Origin: Gentiana macrophylla | Taxonomy: Eukaryota > Streptophyta > Magnoliopsida > Gentianales > Gentianaceae | Assembly: GCA_026214975.1 (NCBI GenBank) | Contig: JAOBSW010000592.1 | Location: forward strand, 1 to 64,000 | Reading direction: 5' to 3' | Length of the DNA stretch: 64,000 nt | Shown: in pieces, positions 36,006 through 46,791 of the stretch | Numbering within the stretch: position 1 is the stretch's first letter | Layout: each line of letters starts with the position of its first letter | The notes under the pieces: model-generated | Seen by the model: the letters and a program-made list of their open reading frames with translations, nothing else | What the model was told of the DNA's origin: nothing | Database searches by the model: none | Made by a program: the position numbers and the translations under genes

Positions 36006-36297
36006 TGATGAATTCACCAAGAAATCAATAACAAGAAACTATAGAGTATAAAAATTAAACTGGAACTTGTTATTTCATCAATGAAGAAGAAGAAGAAAGA
36101 GTACAATCGAAGTTTATGTTGCAGGAAATATTATGAACTAACTTAACTTCAGCTCTGCACTTTTATATACTAGTGCTTTAGGTAGTTACAATGTGAGTTG
36201 AATTAACTGATTGCTAACTAACTTTCTAACAGATTAACTAACTTATCAGCTTCTAGAATAATGTAGTGATTTCATCTTGTGATGTTATGCTGCAACA
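36006..36297 (-). repeat. 5' LTR of element A (292 bp)
   Basis: Full-length match to 21883-22181. Flanked on the right by the duplicated CTTCT. Confidence 0.9.
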
Positions 36298-36302
36298 CTT
36301 CT

Positions 36303-36365
36303 CTCTCAAAATCTAAGGCAAATTCTGCAGCACACACAAGGCCTTAATCACTACCCTTCCACTCA
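36303..36365 (+). repeat. Repeat F, copy 1, middle part
   Basis: Matches about 46515-46570, including CTCTCAAAATCTAAGGCAAA. It lies between element A and the solo LTR. Confidence 0.8.
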
Positions 36366-36370
36366 ACCAT

Positions 36371-38064
36371 TGATGACGGTCAAATTATACCCGTAAAAGT
36401 CATCAACGTTATCCTTAAATCGAGCTTAATAATATATATTTTATATTAAATCACATGTTTATAATGTTTATTTAAGGTTATGTGATTTATAGAATATAAT
36501 TTGGTATTTATCTATTTTTATTATTAAATTATGATTTACTGTGTGATAATTATTGATTTTATAGATTATGGTGAATCGGAGGATATCTACCAACAAAGGA
36601 AGTAAATCTCAAGATAAATCGGAGCGGAATCGGATTGCATTAAAGATAAATACCGAAGCAGCACGAAAAGTGGAGTAAGGAACAAGAAAAGCCGGCCGAG
36701 CCAATCGAGCGAGATGGACTCATTTGGCGTAATGATGAACTCATTTGGGAGCGAAGTGAGCAAAGTCGTGGATCGGCTCGGAGTTATCTCGACGCGTTTT
36801 AGACTCCTTTAGGGTTTAGGAAACGTAAATTAGGTCGACTGGAGTTTATCCTAAGTCGATTTTCCAAGCCTATATATACTTAGTTATTCATAACACTTTA
36901 CATCAACTTTTCATAACACAAATTCTCAGTTTCTCAGAGAAGTTTTAATACAAGTTCAGCAGCAATTATGTGAGTTCTTGTATTTAATTATTTGTTCTTT
37001 GTTCTTTGTAATTAAGTCCCCCCAATTATTGTTTATCGTTTGAGGTTGTTCGTTCTTCACCGGACAATGTAGATCTAAGGATACAATATGAGGCAGTGGG
37101 GATTCCTTGTCTATAAGGATCCACACGCCCATCTGTTATCCGGTGACCTATAGATGACTTTGGTATGATCGACAATCGTGTTTTTAGTAGATCTATATAA
37201 TTGCTTTATGAATCTCTATTTTATCCGTTACGTATGTAGAAACGCTAAGATTTAGGTTTTTGCCGCGTCAATCTAACCACGTCTTTATGGTGTGATTGTC
37301 CACCTAGACTTTCTTATCTTAGTAGGCATGGATACGGCTACGTTGCTCGTCTGTTTTAATTAGCGTATTATTAGGAAATACCAATATAGTATTCCTAGGT
37401 CGGCTCATGAATTGATCTTCCGGGACTTTCAGCGAGATCTAGATCTGTGTTATATTTGGGAATTGCTAGCACCTAGTTATACGTACGTCGTAGATTAGCA
37501 TGAGACCGTGCAGGTAATTGTTAATGGGACAGAGACTGATGCGATCACTTAGGTAGTACGCCTAACCACATGAATGTTGCCTAGGTGAGGAATACGGTTA
37601 ATATCGGCATTCCTAGTTTTGTAAGCGTGCGAGTTATATGAGATGGAGGCCTATGAAGCGAAGTCACGTAATGTAGCACAATGATCTAGTTGGCCTAACC
37701 GGAGCTAGATCTAGTTTAGGGGATGACTCCCGTAGCCAATAGAAGAGAAATACGAATCGGGTTAATAGTTGTGAAGTATTGTTTAATTATATAGTTCACT
37801 AATTCCAAACGATAACTTAATAATTAGGGAGGTTAATTACGTTGTTTGGGTCGTGTCCTTTATCTTTCTTGTCTCTTGTTGGTCGTAGACCTCCTCTGTG
37901 TGCTTGACTTGAATGATTAATTGTTTGTATATAAATGATCCACAATTGGTTCCCTGTGGGATCGACCTTTATTCGCTATAGCTATACTACGATGGACCTA
38001 GTCCTCTTGCTAGTATTGGTTTATGGTGGTCAAGTATTTTATTATCACTTGATCTACGTCATCA
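36371..38064 (+). mobile_element. Solo LTR of a gypsy-type element (1694 bp)
   Basis: Starts TGATGACGG and ends ACGTCATCA, with perfect 7-bp inverted termini, and is flanked by the 5-bp duplication ACCAT (36366-36370 and 38065-38069). The paralogous F copy at 46319-46791 lacks it, which confirms the insertion. A TATA box (TATATATA at 36871) indicates plus-strand transcription. The 3' part with CTGTGGGATCGACCTTTATT is typical of long Athila or Tat LTRs. No internal coding region remains, so the element was probably removed by LTR-LTR recombination. Confidence 0.85.
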
Positions 38065-38272
38065 ACCATTCTGAAGTTCTTGTAATATGTGTTCATTGAC
38101 TTAAGTACTTGTGTTCTTAGAAAATTATGGTCTTATTCTTAAATCCTTAAGTAAATGTATGATAATTCTTGTATGAAGACAACTCGTTCTAGTTGAACGA
38201 GAAGAATCTATTGATCAAGAAATATTCAATATCTATCTCTCAGCCTTTCCAAATTTCCGTATGCTTTCTTAG
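38065..38272 (+). repeat. Repeat F, copy 1, right part
   Basis: Matches 46575-46791, including ATTCAATATCTATCTCTCAG, with scattered substitutions. Confidence 0.85.
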
Positions 38273-38976
38273 TGATCGGCCTTGTTTTAGTGCTTACCCG
38301 AATCTACATATGTATTTTGCAAGATAATGCGGGAAAAGGCGTTCTAGGATCTCCGCTAAAACTAGTTGAGTTGTTCGGTCTTTTTTTCTTGAGTGAGATT
38401 TTCAATGCAAGTTGAGCGTTTCAGAGAGGTTATCCATGATAGATCAGTTAAATCTGGGAAGAGGACTGCTGAATCTAACATAGTGCGCTAAATTACGTTA
38501 TCAGTGTCTAGTTTGCTATTATCGGAGATTGAACCTTTAAACATGTCAAGATCATAAAAGGTAGGTTGGTAGGTGACATCCACTTCTGGATATCGACTAG
38601 GGGGAAAAAGTAGTTAGTTGGATCGTAACATAGCTATATCCTTTAATATCTTTCACTTCACACTTTTACTCTTTGCACAATAGCGGATAGAACTAGTAAT
38701 CGTAACAACCCATATCTTTAAAGTTTGATTGACCTGAACTAAGAACAAGGCTGACTTCGGCGCTTAACTAGATTCCTTGTGGGATATGACTTTGCTCGCC
38801 ATCTGTAGTACAATTGACCCGGTACACTGCCAGTGATTATGGACACTATTAAAAGGCCATCAAATATCCAAAGCATGCATACTATCCACGATAGAATAAG
38901 ATTCTAGATTTTCATAAGGATATTTAATGGCTTTAAAAATGTTTAAACATACAATTTCATCATTTACCCTCACGCA
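38273..38976 (+). repeat. LTR-like remnant next to repeat F, copy 1
   Basis: Begins TGATCGGCCTTGTTTTAGTG; at about 38850-38868 it has GACACTATTAAAAGGCCATC, the inverted form of that beginning. The 3' part (TTGTGGGATATGACTTTGCT, then GACCCGGTACACTG) resembles the end of a gypsy LTR and is similar to the minus strand of 46792-46870. No target duplication could be fixed. No gene is present. Confidence 0.5.
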
Positions 38977-40106
38977 TGTTATCACCCGTGTATAATTAAA
39001 ATAAATAAACGAAAATTAAATCAACAATTTTATTATTCAAATAAAGAATTACAAAGATACATAATGAAATGAAAGGATATGCACGATCTGAGCCGAGACG
39101 AACTCTGTCCTTAAGACAAATTTGCCCCGGTATGTACCCCGTTTTGCAGCAATTGTCTCCCAGGAATTCTCAGATTACCTTTCAGAATAGCGGTACTGCA
39201 AACTCTGAACACCGGCGAACTATAACCGTGTTTCGGTATCTCTTCACTTGATGCAAGAACAGTATGCAAAAGAATGATATGAATGTATGCAACTCGTGTT
39301 GTATTTCTTGTATGTAATTCCCATTCATGTAGCTTCATATATAGTAGAGGACATGGAAAAGCGATGGAAAATGAACGACCTCATTTCGAATTAATTGTCA
39401 TTAATATCATCATAATGTTGGAATTGGAAAGCCAAAAGCCTCAGCTTTATTCATGCATTAATGTTGGACAGGAACCGGGCAGTCTCAAAGAAATTTCTGC
39501 GATGGCTCACCTCGCCAGATCGAAGTCGTTCGTTCAAAGCCCTCTATCTGACTTGATTTCAGGATGAAAATAAAATTAACAGTTGCAAAACCGAACTCTG
39601 ACTGTGAACCTTCGAATCGAGCTGCATTCGTGTACGTACGGAGGACACGCGGGCGTGCACAAGCCCAAGGGTAAATCCGATTTGATTTGCACCCTCGCGC
39701 CCGCGTAGAGAACGGTGTATAATGTTGGTTTCTTATTCCAACTACACTAAAACAATATCATATAAATATTGCTTCTTTTTCCTTCTTCCAACCAATGTGG
39801 GAGAAAAGTTTCTTCCCATTTTTCCTTTCCATAACACACACTTAAGCCCAATAGGCCCAATATGACTTATCATTAATTTTCCAACAAACCGACTTTAAGC
39901 GTTAATTTCTCATTCACTCGTTATCCGAATTGAATGATTCCAAATCCTGAATTCATCTACGACTCACGTAGTTTTCAGAATTAATAAAACATTACATATA
40001 TTCTATACAAGAATATATCCGAAATACGCTTATAAAGTCAACTGAATAAAATGATTATAAAATCATTTTTAATTCATTTTAATTCAATTCCACATTTTCT
40101 CCAACA
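38977..40106 (-). repeat. 3' LTR of element C (1130 bp)
   Basis: Pairs with 45184-46313. A TATA-like TATATATG lies on the minus strand near 39343, which would drive transcription in the 5' copy. Confidence 0.94.
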
Positions 40107-40122
40107 ATCCCCACATGAATGG
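40107..40122 (-). promoter_or_regulatory. Polypurine tract of element C
   Basis: Minus strand CATGTGGGGATT directly precedes the 3' LTR. It is weaker in purines than those of A and B. Confidence 0.6.
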
Positions 40123-40650
40123 AAATTAATGCGGTCTGAGACTGAAGAGATGCAGCGAAAAATATTGCATCGGGAGAGGTAGCACGGCTTTGAACTCGCC
40201 TTAGTGAAATACTATCGGATTTACTCGCTAATCAGTGAACTTAAGTCTTGAAGTATTCGACCTTTAGTGTAAAACCAGACAATAGTACTCACACAATATT
40301 TCCCTTAACACTGTACTTGGTTCTCATGACTGGATTCGTTTTGGCCCTGAATCACACCTGGTTTCAGAAAGTGCGTTAGAGAATTCTAGCCTCTGAACTC
40401 TCTTTGAAGCGGCCCCACTTCGCACTTACATAGGTGACCTCCTATCAAGAGTATTCTGCCATACCCCACTCGAATTTAATCAAGTTATAGGAATCATTAA
40501 AAGTTTTCACTTAACCTTCACACTTCTGGCAGACAACACTTTTATTCACAGAATGAGAAAGTGTTCATCGACAACTTCATAACTTAGTTGTCCCTTTGAA
40601 CCATGATCTTGGGATCTCCAGTCAACATGGTTGGGTTACCATTACGAAGC
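40123..40650. other. 3' untranslated part of element C
   Basis: Between the RNase H stop and the PPT. No further ORF or repeat recognised. Confidence 0.6.
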
Positions 40651-41458
40651 TTATCTTTCAATAGGCTTTAGTCCCATTCCAAGTGTCAAAACTGACATTT
40701 GATCTCTAGGTAAGCCTTTTGTAAGCGGATCCGCAAGATTTTCCTTCGATTTTATATACTCGATGGAAATCACACCGGTAGAGATCAATTGTTTAACGGT
40801 GTTATGTCGTCGACGTATGTGTCTAGACTTACCATTATACATACTATTTTGTGCGTTGGTGTATAGCCGATTGACTATCACTATGGATCTTGATAGGAGC
40901 AATCGGCTTAGTCCAACATGGAATGTCCTCTAGGAAGTTTGAAGCCACTCTACTTCTTCACCGACTTTGTCTAATGCAATAAACTCGGCTTCCATTGTGG
41001 AGCGAGATATGCACGCGTCTGCTTAGTGGACTTCAGGACACCATTTGCACCACCAATCATGAAAACATATCCGGTTGTGGATTTTGATTCTTTTGAATCG
41101 AAATCCAATTTGCATCACAATAACCTTCTAATACTGCTGGATATCTTGTGTAGCATAATCCTGTGTTCATTGAATATTTCAAATACTTGAAGATTTAATA
41201 AGCGCTTTCCAATGATCCTCACTAGGATTACTTGTAAACTCGCTAAGTTTATTCACAAAGACATGCAATATCCGGTCTAGTACAATTCGATATGTACATT
41301 AAACAACCGATAATCGAGAATATTTTAAGCCGAGACACGTGGTCACCTTTATTTTTGACTAAGTGAAGACTTAAGTCAATAGGTGTTTTCACAGGACATT
41401 CATCATAAACACCGAATCTCCTCGGGACGGATTCAATGTAGTGAGGCTGTGATAACAC
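40651..41458 (-). pseudogene. Element C RNase H and RT C-terminus
   Basis: Contains TPIDLSLHLVKNKGDHVS and CLMYISNCTRPDIA (Copia RT tail), then a broken RNase H whose end reads SIEYIKSKENLADPLTKGLP, the signature close of Copia polyproteins. Stops near 41040-41240 separate the two parts. Confidence 0.9.
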
Positions 41459-41555
41459 TAGTCCCTCGATAGTCCGGAGATTTTAATCCCCAAAATTACA
41501 TCTGCCGATCCATATCTTTCATATCAAAGTTACGTGTCGAAGATCTTTTTGGTAT

Positions 41556-42455
41556 TCATGATAATATCATGAGTACTCCCATAATCAGCATATCATCAAC
41601 ATATAAACATACTAACACATAAGCATTAGTTGTATGTTTGATGTAGACACATTTGTCACACTCGTTAATCTTGAACCCATTCGATAGCATCGTTTGATCA
41701 AACTTTTGATGCCATTGCTTGGGTGCTTGTTTCAGTCCATACAATGACTTAACGAGTCGACACACTTTGTTTTCCTGACCTGGAACCACAAACCCTTCGG
41801 GTTGTTCCATATAAATTTCTTCGTCTAATTCACCATTCAGAAATGCAGTTTTAACATCCATCTGATGGATTTCCAAGTTATACACTGCAGCAAGAGAAAT
41901 TAGAACCCTTATAGAAGTGATTCTAGTTACTGGTGAGTAAGTATCAAAGAAATCAAGACCCTCTTTTTGCCGATAACCCTTAGCTACCAACCTGGCCTTA
42001 TACTTATCAATAGATCCATCAGCTTTAAGCTTCTTCTTGAAAATCCACTTACACCCGAGTGCTTTATGTCCAGGTGGAATTTCTACTAATTCCCAAGTGT
42101 GATTTTGCATGATGGAATCTATTTCACTATTGATTGCCTCTTTCCAGAAAGGTGCTTCTGGATTAGACATAGCCTCGGCATATGTCCTTGGAGTATTTTC
42201 TACCATGTAGGTGAGAAAATCTGGCCCAAAAGACGTTGAAGTCCTAGCCCGTTTACTCCTTCGAGGTTCCACTTCCTCGTGTTCTGGAGCATTATCCCCA
42301 CATTTTAAGTGTGCCCTTTTAGTCGAATTAGAGTCTTCATTATGTCTTTCTTTGTTTGGAAAGACATCCTCAAAAATACCGCATTTCTTGACTCCATGAT
42401 TGTGTTTACATGCACATCGGGGTTTTTGATTTGTGCACAAGAAATCTATATGCAC
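41556..42455 (-). CDS. Element C reverse transcriptase
   Basis: An open frame of 299 codons. After an acidic and basic linker (EVEPRRSKRART), the Copia RT domain begins with NPEAPFWKEAINSEIDSIMQ and LVEIPPGHKALGCKWIFKKK. It continues with KARLVAKGYRQKEGLDFFDT, QMDVKTAFLNGELDEEIYM, LYGLKQAPKQWHQKFD and the catalytic CLYVDDMLIMG. All core RT motifs up to YVDD are present. The frame is lost just after YVDDMLIMG at about 41560. It would copy the element RNA into DNA inside the virus-like particle. Confidence 0.94.
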   Translation of the reverse strand: MHIDFLCTNQKPRCACKHNHGVKKCGIFEDVFPNKERHNEDSNSTKRAHLKCGDNAPEHEEVEPRRSKRARTSTSFGPDFLTYMVENTPRTYAEAMSNPEAPFWKEAINSEIDSIMQNHTWELVEIPPGHKALGCKWIFKKKLKADGSIDKYKARLVAKGYRQKEGLDFFDTYSPVTRITSIRVLISLAAVYNLEIHQMDVKTAFLNGELDEEIYMEQPEGFVVPGQENKVCRLVKSLYGLKQAPKQWHQKFDQTMLSNGFKINECDKCVYIKHTTNAYVLVCLYVDDMLIMGVLMILS

Positions 42456-42623
42456 TCTTTGTTATGTGCATACCCAATGAATATGCGATCTATCGTTTTA
42501 GGCCCAATCTTGATTTGTTTAGGTTTAGGCACTTCCACCTTGCTAAAAACACCCCACACTTTCAAGTATTTATAACTTGGTTTGTGGCCTTTCCACATCT
42601 CATATGGGGTCTTATCCATCTTT

Positions 42624-43182
42624 TTAGATGGAATCCTGTTGAGAATTGTATTTGGCGGATAGAAGGGCCTCCCCCCACAAGTTCTGAGGTAAACCAGAAC
42701 TGATCAACATGGCATTCATCATCTCTTTCAGAGTACGGTTTTTGCGTTCAGCAATTCCGTTAGATTGAGGTGCATATGGAGCAGTAGTTTGATGAATAAT
42801 GCCCGAATCTAGACATAATCCTTCAAATGGCGATTCATACTCTCCACCTCTATCACTACGAACCTTCTTGATTAAATACGCTAAGTTGATTCTCAACTTC
42901 ATTTTTATAATTTTTGAATGCCTCGATAGCCTCATCTTTGCTACTTAGCAAATAAACATAATAAATATCTTGTACAATCATCGATAAAAGTTACAAAATA
43001 CTTTTTACCGCTCTCGATTGCACAAACTTTAAATCACACAAATCGGTGTGAATTAATTCTAAAGGTTCTGTATTTCTTTCCACAGATGGAAACGGCGCTT
43101 TAGTCATTTTTGCTTCAACACACACTTGGCATTTACCGGTTTGGTTAAATTTTAGTTTAGGTAACAAATCCAAATTCATCAT
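42624..43182 (-). pseudogene. Element C integrase, broken
   Basis: The zinc-finger Cys pair is in [11 protein letters not shown], and IHTDLCDL holds the first catalytic Asp. The second piece has VRSDRGGEYESPFEG (second Asp) and QSNGIAERKNRTLKEMMNAM (catalytic Glu). The pieces lie in different frames, with a break near 42935-42991. A degenerate C-terminal part follows between 42624 and 42455. Confidence 0.9.
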
Positions 43183-43316
43183 TCTTTGAATTGATTTATT
43201 ATTAACGTGTCTAAACGATTATGCCATAAAGTACAAGACTCAATCAAGTAAGCGGTAGTAAGCATTTTTATTAGCCTCGAGTGGGCTGTGAGTCTTAGGC
43301 ATTATAGCCATTACAT

Positions 43317-44646
43317 TTAGTTTAAATAAACCTTCGGTAAAATAACCTCTACCAACATACATCTCATTTTTGTCAAAATGACCTTGTCATTACCAAAAGA
43401 AAGTTTAAAACCATTCTTATTCAGCATACCACCAGAAATCAAGTTTCTACGTATATCAGGAACATGGAGAACATTCGTGAGTGTCAGCTTCTTCCCAGAA
43501 GTCATCTTCAGAATCACGTTTCCAGTTCCTTGAATGGTTGATTGGGCAGAGTTTCCATCCATGACTTCTCACCATTTCCGGCCTTGTAGGTTGAGAAGAT
43601 ATCACGGTCAGCACACACATGTTTAGTGGCTCCTGTGTCCACAAACCACTGCCTCGGATTTCCCACGGTGTTGCACTCAGTCACCATGGCACAGAGATTG
43701 TCATCATCTCCCTCATGTTCAGCCATATGAGCCATAGGTTTGTAAGGCTTCTTTGACCGGCATTCTGCAGCACGGTGTCCAAACTTGCCACAGTTGCGGC
43801 AATCACCATTGAATTTATATGGTGTCGGCTTCTTGGACGATTCCCCAGTCTTCTTAGGAAATTTCTCTGGCTTCTTTCTCTTCTGGTTTTTCACCTCAGC
43901 CATGTTAGCCTTTGCTTGTCCAACAGAAACAGAACGTTTCTTTTCAGATGCTCGATTGTCCTCCTCAATGCGAAGTCGAACAATTAAATCATCCATCGTC
44001 ACTTGCTTCCTCTTGTGCATGAGATAGCTCTTGTATTCCTTCCACGAGTCAGGAAGCTTCTCAATCACACATGCAACTTGAAAATTTTCATTAATTTTCA
44101 GATCTTCTGCTATCATCTCGGATATCAGAATTTGCAGTTCCTCCACCTGTTTAACAATAGATTTAGTATCATTCATTTCATACTTTAAAATCATCGACAA
44201 GAAACTTCTTGGCTTTTGGCATCTTCGGTTGTATATTTCTTTTCTAATGCTTGCCACAATGATTTAGCGGTTTCATAAGTACAGTACACACCATACAACA
44301 TGTTATCTAAACCATTAAGAATATAATTCTTGCACAGAAAGTCACTGTGCTTCCAAATTTTCTCTGACAAGAAAAGCCGTCTTTTCGGGAGTTTTGAGTG
44401 GAGCCACCGGTGGATCATCAACTAGCATTCTTGCTAGACCAAGCGTTGTGATGTAAAACAACATCTTTCATTGCCAACGCGTTTAAAGTTGGAGCCATTG
44501 AACTTCTCTCGGTCTCTCATGGTTAGCACCAGGAATCGTAGTAGTTTGTGTCACCACAGCAGACCTGAGCCGATGGATCGGGATGTCTCGTCCTCCGTTT
44601 GGCGCGCACCATCGGGAGTAGGAGTCACTTGACCGTCAGTTGCCAT
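43317..44646 (-). pseudogene. Element C gag and protease, in several frames
   Basis: The likely start is the ATG at 44646 (MATDGQVTPTPDG). Gag continues with CKNYILNGLDN and LWQALEKKYTTEDAK (44191-44421). After a frameshift follows 43514-44257, with VACVIEKLPDSWKEYKSYLM, LIVRLRIEEDNR and the zinc knuckle CRNCGKFGHRAAEC. The protease active site is WFVDTGATKHVC (about 43615-43650). A last piece (43317-43562) has LTNVLHVPDIRRNLISGGML, the usual sequence between protease and integrase. At least three frame breaks are present. Confidence 0.9.
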
Positions 44647-44809
44647 TTCTGTTCGAGACAGAAGATAAACTTTAGAATCGTATTTCAACGAAACCTTTTT
44701 TTTTTTCTCCTTAATTCGGCTCTTTAAAATTTGTTTATTTCAATTCAGTTCATCCAACTTATAATCAAAACACCAAAGCGGATGGTAGTTTTTACCAGAA
44801 AACCCCAAA

Positions 44810-44965
44810 AGGAGATGGACCGATTTTACCTGAAATCGATACCAAAAAGGAAGTGGACTGATTTTACGTAAATCAATACCAAAAAGAAGTGGACCGATTT
44901 TACGTAAATTGATACCAAAAGAAGTGGACCGATTTTACCGTAAATCGATACCAAAAAGGAAGTGT
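44810..44965. repeat. Tandem repeat of about 36 bp, four copies, in the leader of element C
   Basis: The motif GGACCGATTTTAC (once GGACTG) begins at 44817, 44855, 44891 and 44926. The array lies between the 5' LTR and gag. Confidence 0.93.
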
Positions 44966-45183
44966 TTTTTAAAACGAAATGGACTAGAATCGAAATAAAC
45001 GAAGTTTGTGCTTGCATTTTTTTTTATATATTTTTTTTTTCTCCAAACGAGTTGAACTAGTTCAACATTAAATTCAACTCGAATCAACCTCGTCCAAATA
45101 AAATTGAAGAAATATTCGTCAAAATATTTTGATTACACACAGGTATGATTTAGAACAACGGTTCTAAAAAATTTGTCTTAAGC
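44966..45183. other. Leader of element C next to the 5' LTR
   Basis: The position next to the 5' LTR, where a PBS is expected, reads GCTTAAGACAAATTTTTTAG on the minus strand. It does not start with TGG, so no tRNA primer is assigned. Confidence 0.6.
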
Positions 45184-46313
45184 TGTTATCACCCGTGTAT
45201 AATTAAAATAAATAAACGAAAATTAAATCAACAATTTTATTATTCAAATAAAGAATTACAAAGATACATAATGAAATGAAAGGATATGCACGATCTGAGC
45301 CGAGACGAACTCTGGTCCTTAAGACAAATTGCCCCGGTATGTACCCCGTTTTCCAGCAATTGTCTCCCAGGAATTCTCAGATTACCTTTCAGAATAGCGG
45401 TATCGCAAAACTCGAACACCGCGAACTATAACCGTGTCAAAGATCTCTTCACTTGATGCAAGAACAAGATGCAAAAGAATGATATGAATGTATGCAACTC
45501 GTGTTGTATTTCTTGTATGTAATTCCCATTCATGTAGCTCGTATATATAGTAGAGGACATGGAAAAACTGATGGAAAATGAACAGCCTCAGCTCGAATTA
45601 ATTGTCATTAATATCATCATAATGTTGGAACTGGAAAGCCAAAAGCCTCAGCTTTATTCATGCATTAATGTTGGACAGAACCGAATAGCAGTCTCAAGCG
45701 GCCTTGCGATGGCTCACCTCGCCATCGAAGTCGTTCGTTCAAGAGCCTTATCGACATGACTTGATTCAGCAGCGATCGAAAATAAAATTGCGGTTGCAAA
45801 ACCGAACTCGATCGTGAACCTTCGAATCGAGCTGCATTCGTATACGCAGGAGACGCGGGCGTGCACAAGCCCAAGGTAAATCGGATTGGATTTGCACCCC
45901 CGCGCGCCAGCGTAGAAGGCGGTGTATAATGTTGGTTTCTTATTCCAACTACACTAAAACAATATCATATAAATATTGCTTCTTTTTCCTTCTTCCAACC
46001 AATGTGGGAGAAAAGTTTCTTCCCATTTTTCCTTTCCATAACACACACTTAAGCCCAATAGGCCCAATATGACTTATCATTAATTTTCCAACAAACCGAC
46101 TTTAAGCGTTAATTTCTCATTCACTCGTTATCCGAATTGAATGATTCCAAATCCTGAATTCATCTACGACTCACGTAGTTTTCAGAATTAATAAAACATT
46201 ACATATATTCTATACAAGAATATATCCGAAATACGCTTATAAAGTCACTGAATAAAATGATTATAAAATCATTTTTAATTCATTTTTAATTCAATTCCAC
46301 ATTTTCTCCAACA
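45184..46313 (-). repeat. 5' LTR of element C (1130 bp)
   Basis: Pairs with 38977-40106 and is followed by the duplicated ACGCA. Confidence 0.94.
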
Positions 46314-46318
46314 ACGCA

Positions 46319-46791
46319 CACTATCCCTGAGGGCCTTTTTCTCTCCGCCTCGTCACCTAGTTCCATCCAGGCTTATACAGATGCAGGCTGGGCTGCTGAT
46401 CCTGACACTCGTAGATCTGTTGGTGCTTACTTCATTTTCTTTGGTAATAAACTCGTCAACCATTATTTTCATTACTTCCCATCCCTTAAACACATTCACA
46501 TTTCATATCTCTACTCTCTCAAAATCTAAGGCAAATTCTGTAGCAAATACAAGGCATTACTCCCTCATGAACTCAGCCCTTCTCAAGTTCTTGTAAGTAT
46601 GTGTTCATGGTCTTAAGTTGCAAGCACATGTGTTCTTAAAAAATTATGGTCATATTCTTAATTCCTAAAGTAAATAAATGATAATTTTTGTAGCAAGATA
46701 ACTCCATTTAGTTGAACCAGAAGAATCTACATATCAAGCAATATTCAATATCTATCTCTCAGCCTTTCCGAGTTTTAGTATGTTTGCTTAG
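46319..46791 (+). pseudogene. Repeat F, copy 2: decayed Copia RNase H region
   Basis: The plus strand reads IQAYTDAGWAADPDTRRSVG and then AYFIFFGNKLVN at about 46366-46458. This matches the start of Copia RNase H (usually AYTDADWAGCPDTRRST, with an added G-Y-x-x-F-L-G). A later LSKSKANSVANTRHY segment resembles the SKSSxEAEYRA motif in decayed form. Stops follow. The copy gives the uninterrupted state of the locus broken up at 21820-38272. Confidence 0.7.

Larger units (their letters stand above)
21883..36297 (-). mobile_element. Element A: LTR retrotransposon without gag-pol, hosting gypsy element B
   Basis: Two LTRs (21883-22181 and 36006-36297) bracket the element, with a 5-bp target duplication CTTCT at 21878-21882 and 36298-36302. 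Both begin TGTTGCAGC and end GAATTCATCA on the minus strand. A PBS complementary to initiator Met tRNA touches the right LTR and a G-rich PPT touches the left LTR, so transcription runs on the minus strand. Without the 9645-bp gypsy insertion and its 5-bp duplication, the element is about 4.8 kb. Its interior carries an antisense plant-transposon-protein ORF and a Ulp1-type protease gene on the same strand as A, but no recognisable gag, RT or integrase. It must therefore have been mobilised in trans. The LTRs differ visibly by substitutions and short indels, so it is not recent. Confidence 0.88.
38977..46313 (-). mobile_element. Element C: Copia LTR retrotransposon, 7337 bp
   Basis: LTRs at 38977-40106 and 45184-46313, both 1130 bp, start TGTTGGAGAAAATG on the minus strand. 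They are flanked by the 5-bp duplication ACGCA (38972-38976 and 46314-46318). The minus-strand order gag, protease, integrase, RT, RNase H defines Copia. The coding region is split by frameshifts and stops into at least eight pieces. The LTRs are almost identical over long stretches but differ by many short changes in their middle. Confidence 0.94.

Noticed and set aside
36362..38070. MULE interpretation of the 1.7-kb insertion, with an 8- or 9-bp duplication
   Set aside because: The apparent 8-bp duplication TCAACCAT arises because the LTR itself ends in TCA. With ends TGATGAC and GTCATCA the duplication is the normal 5-bp ACCAT, and TATA and LTR-type 3' motifs fit a solo LTR.
39283..39567. 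Plus-strand frame in the LTR of element C (also at 45559-45759)
   Set aside because: Present in both LTRs on the antisense strand, differing in frame and end; no domain and no conservation.
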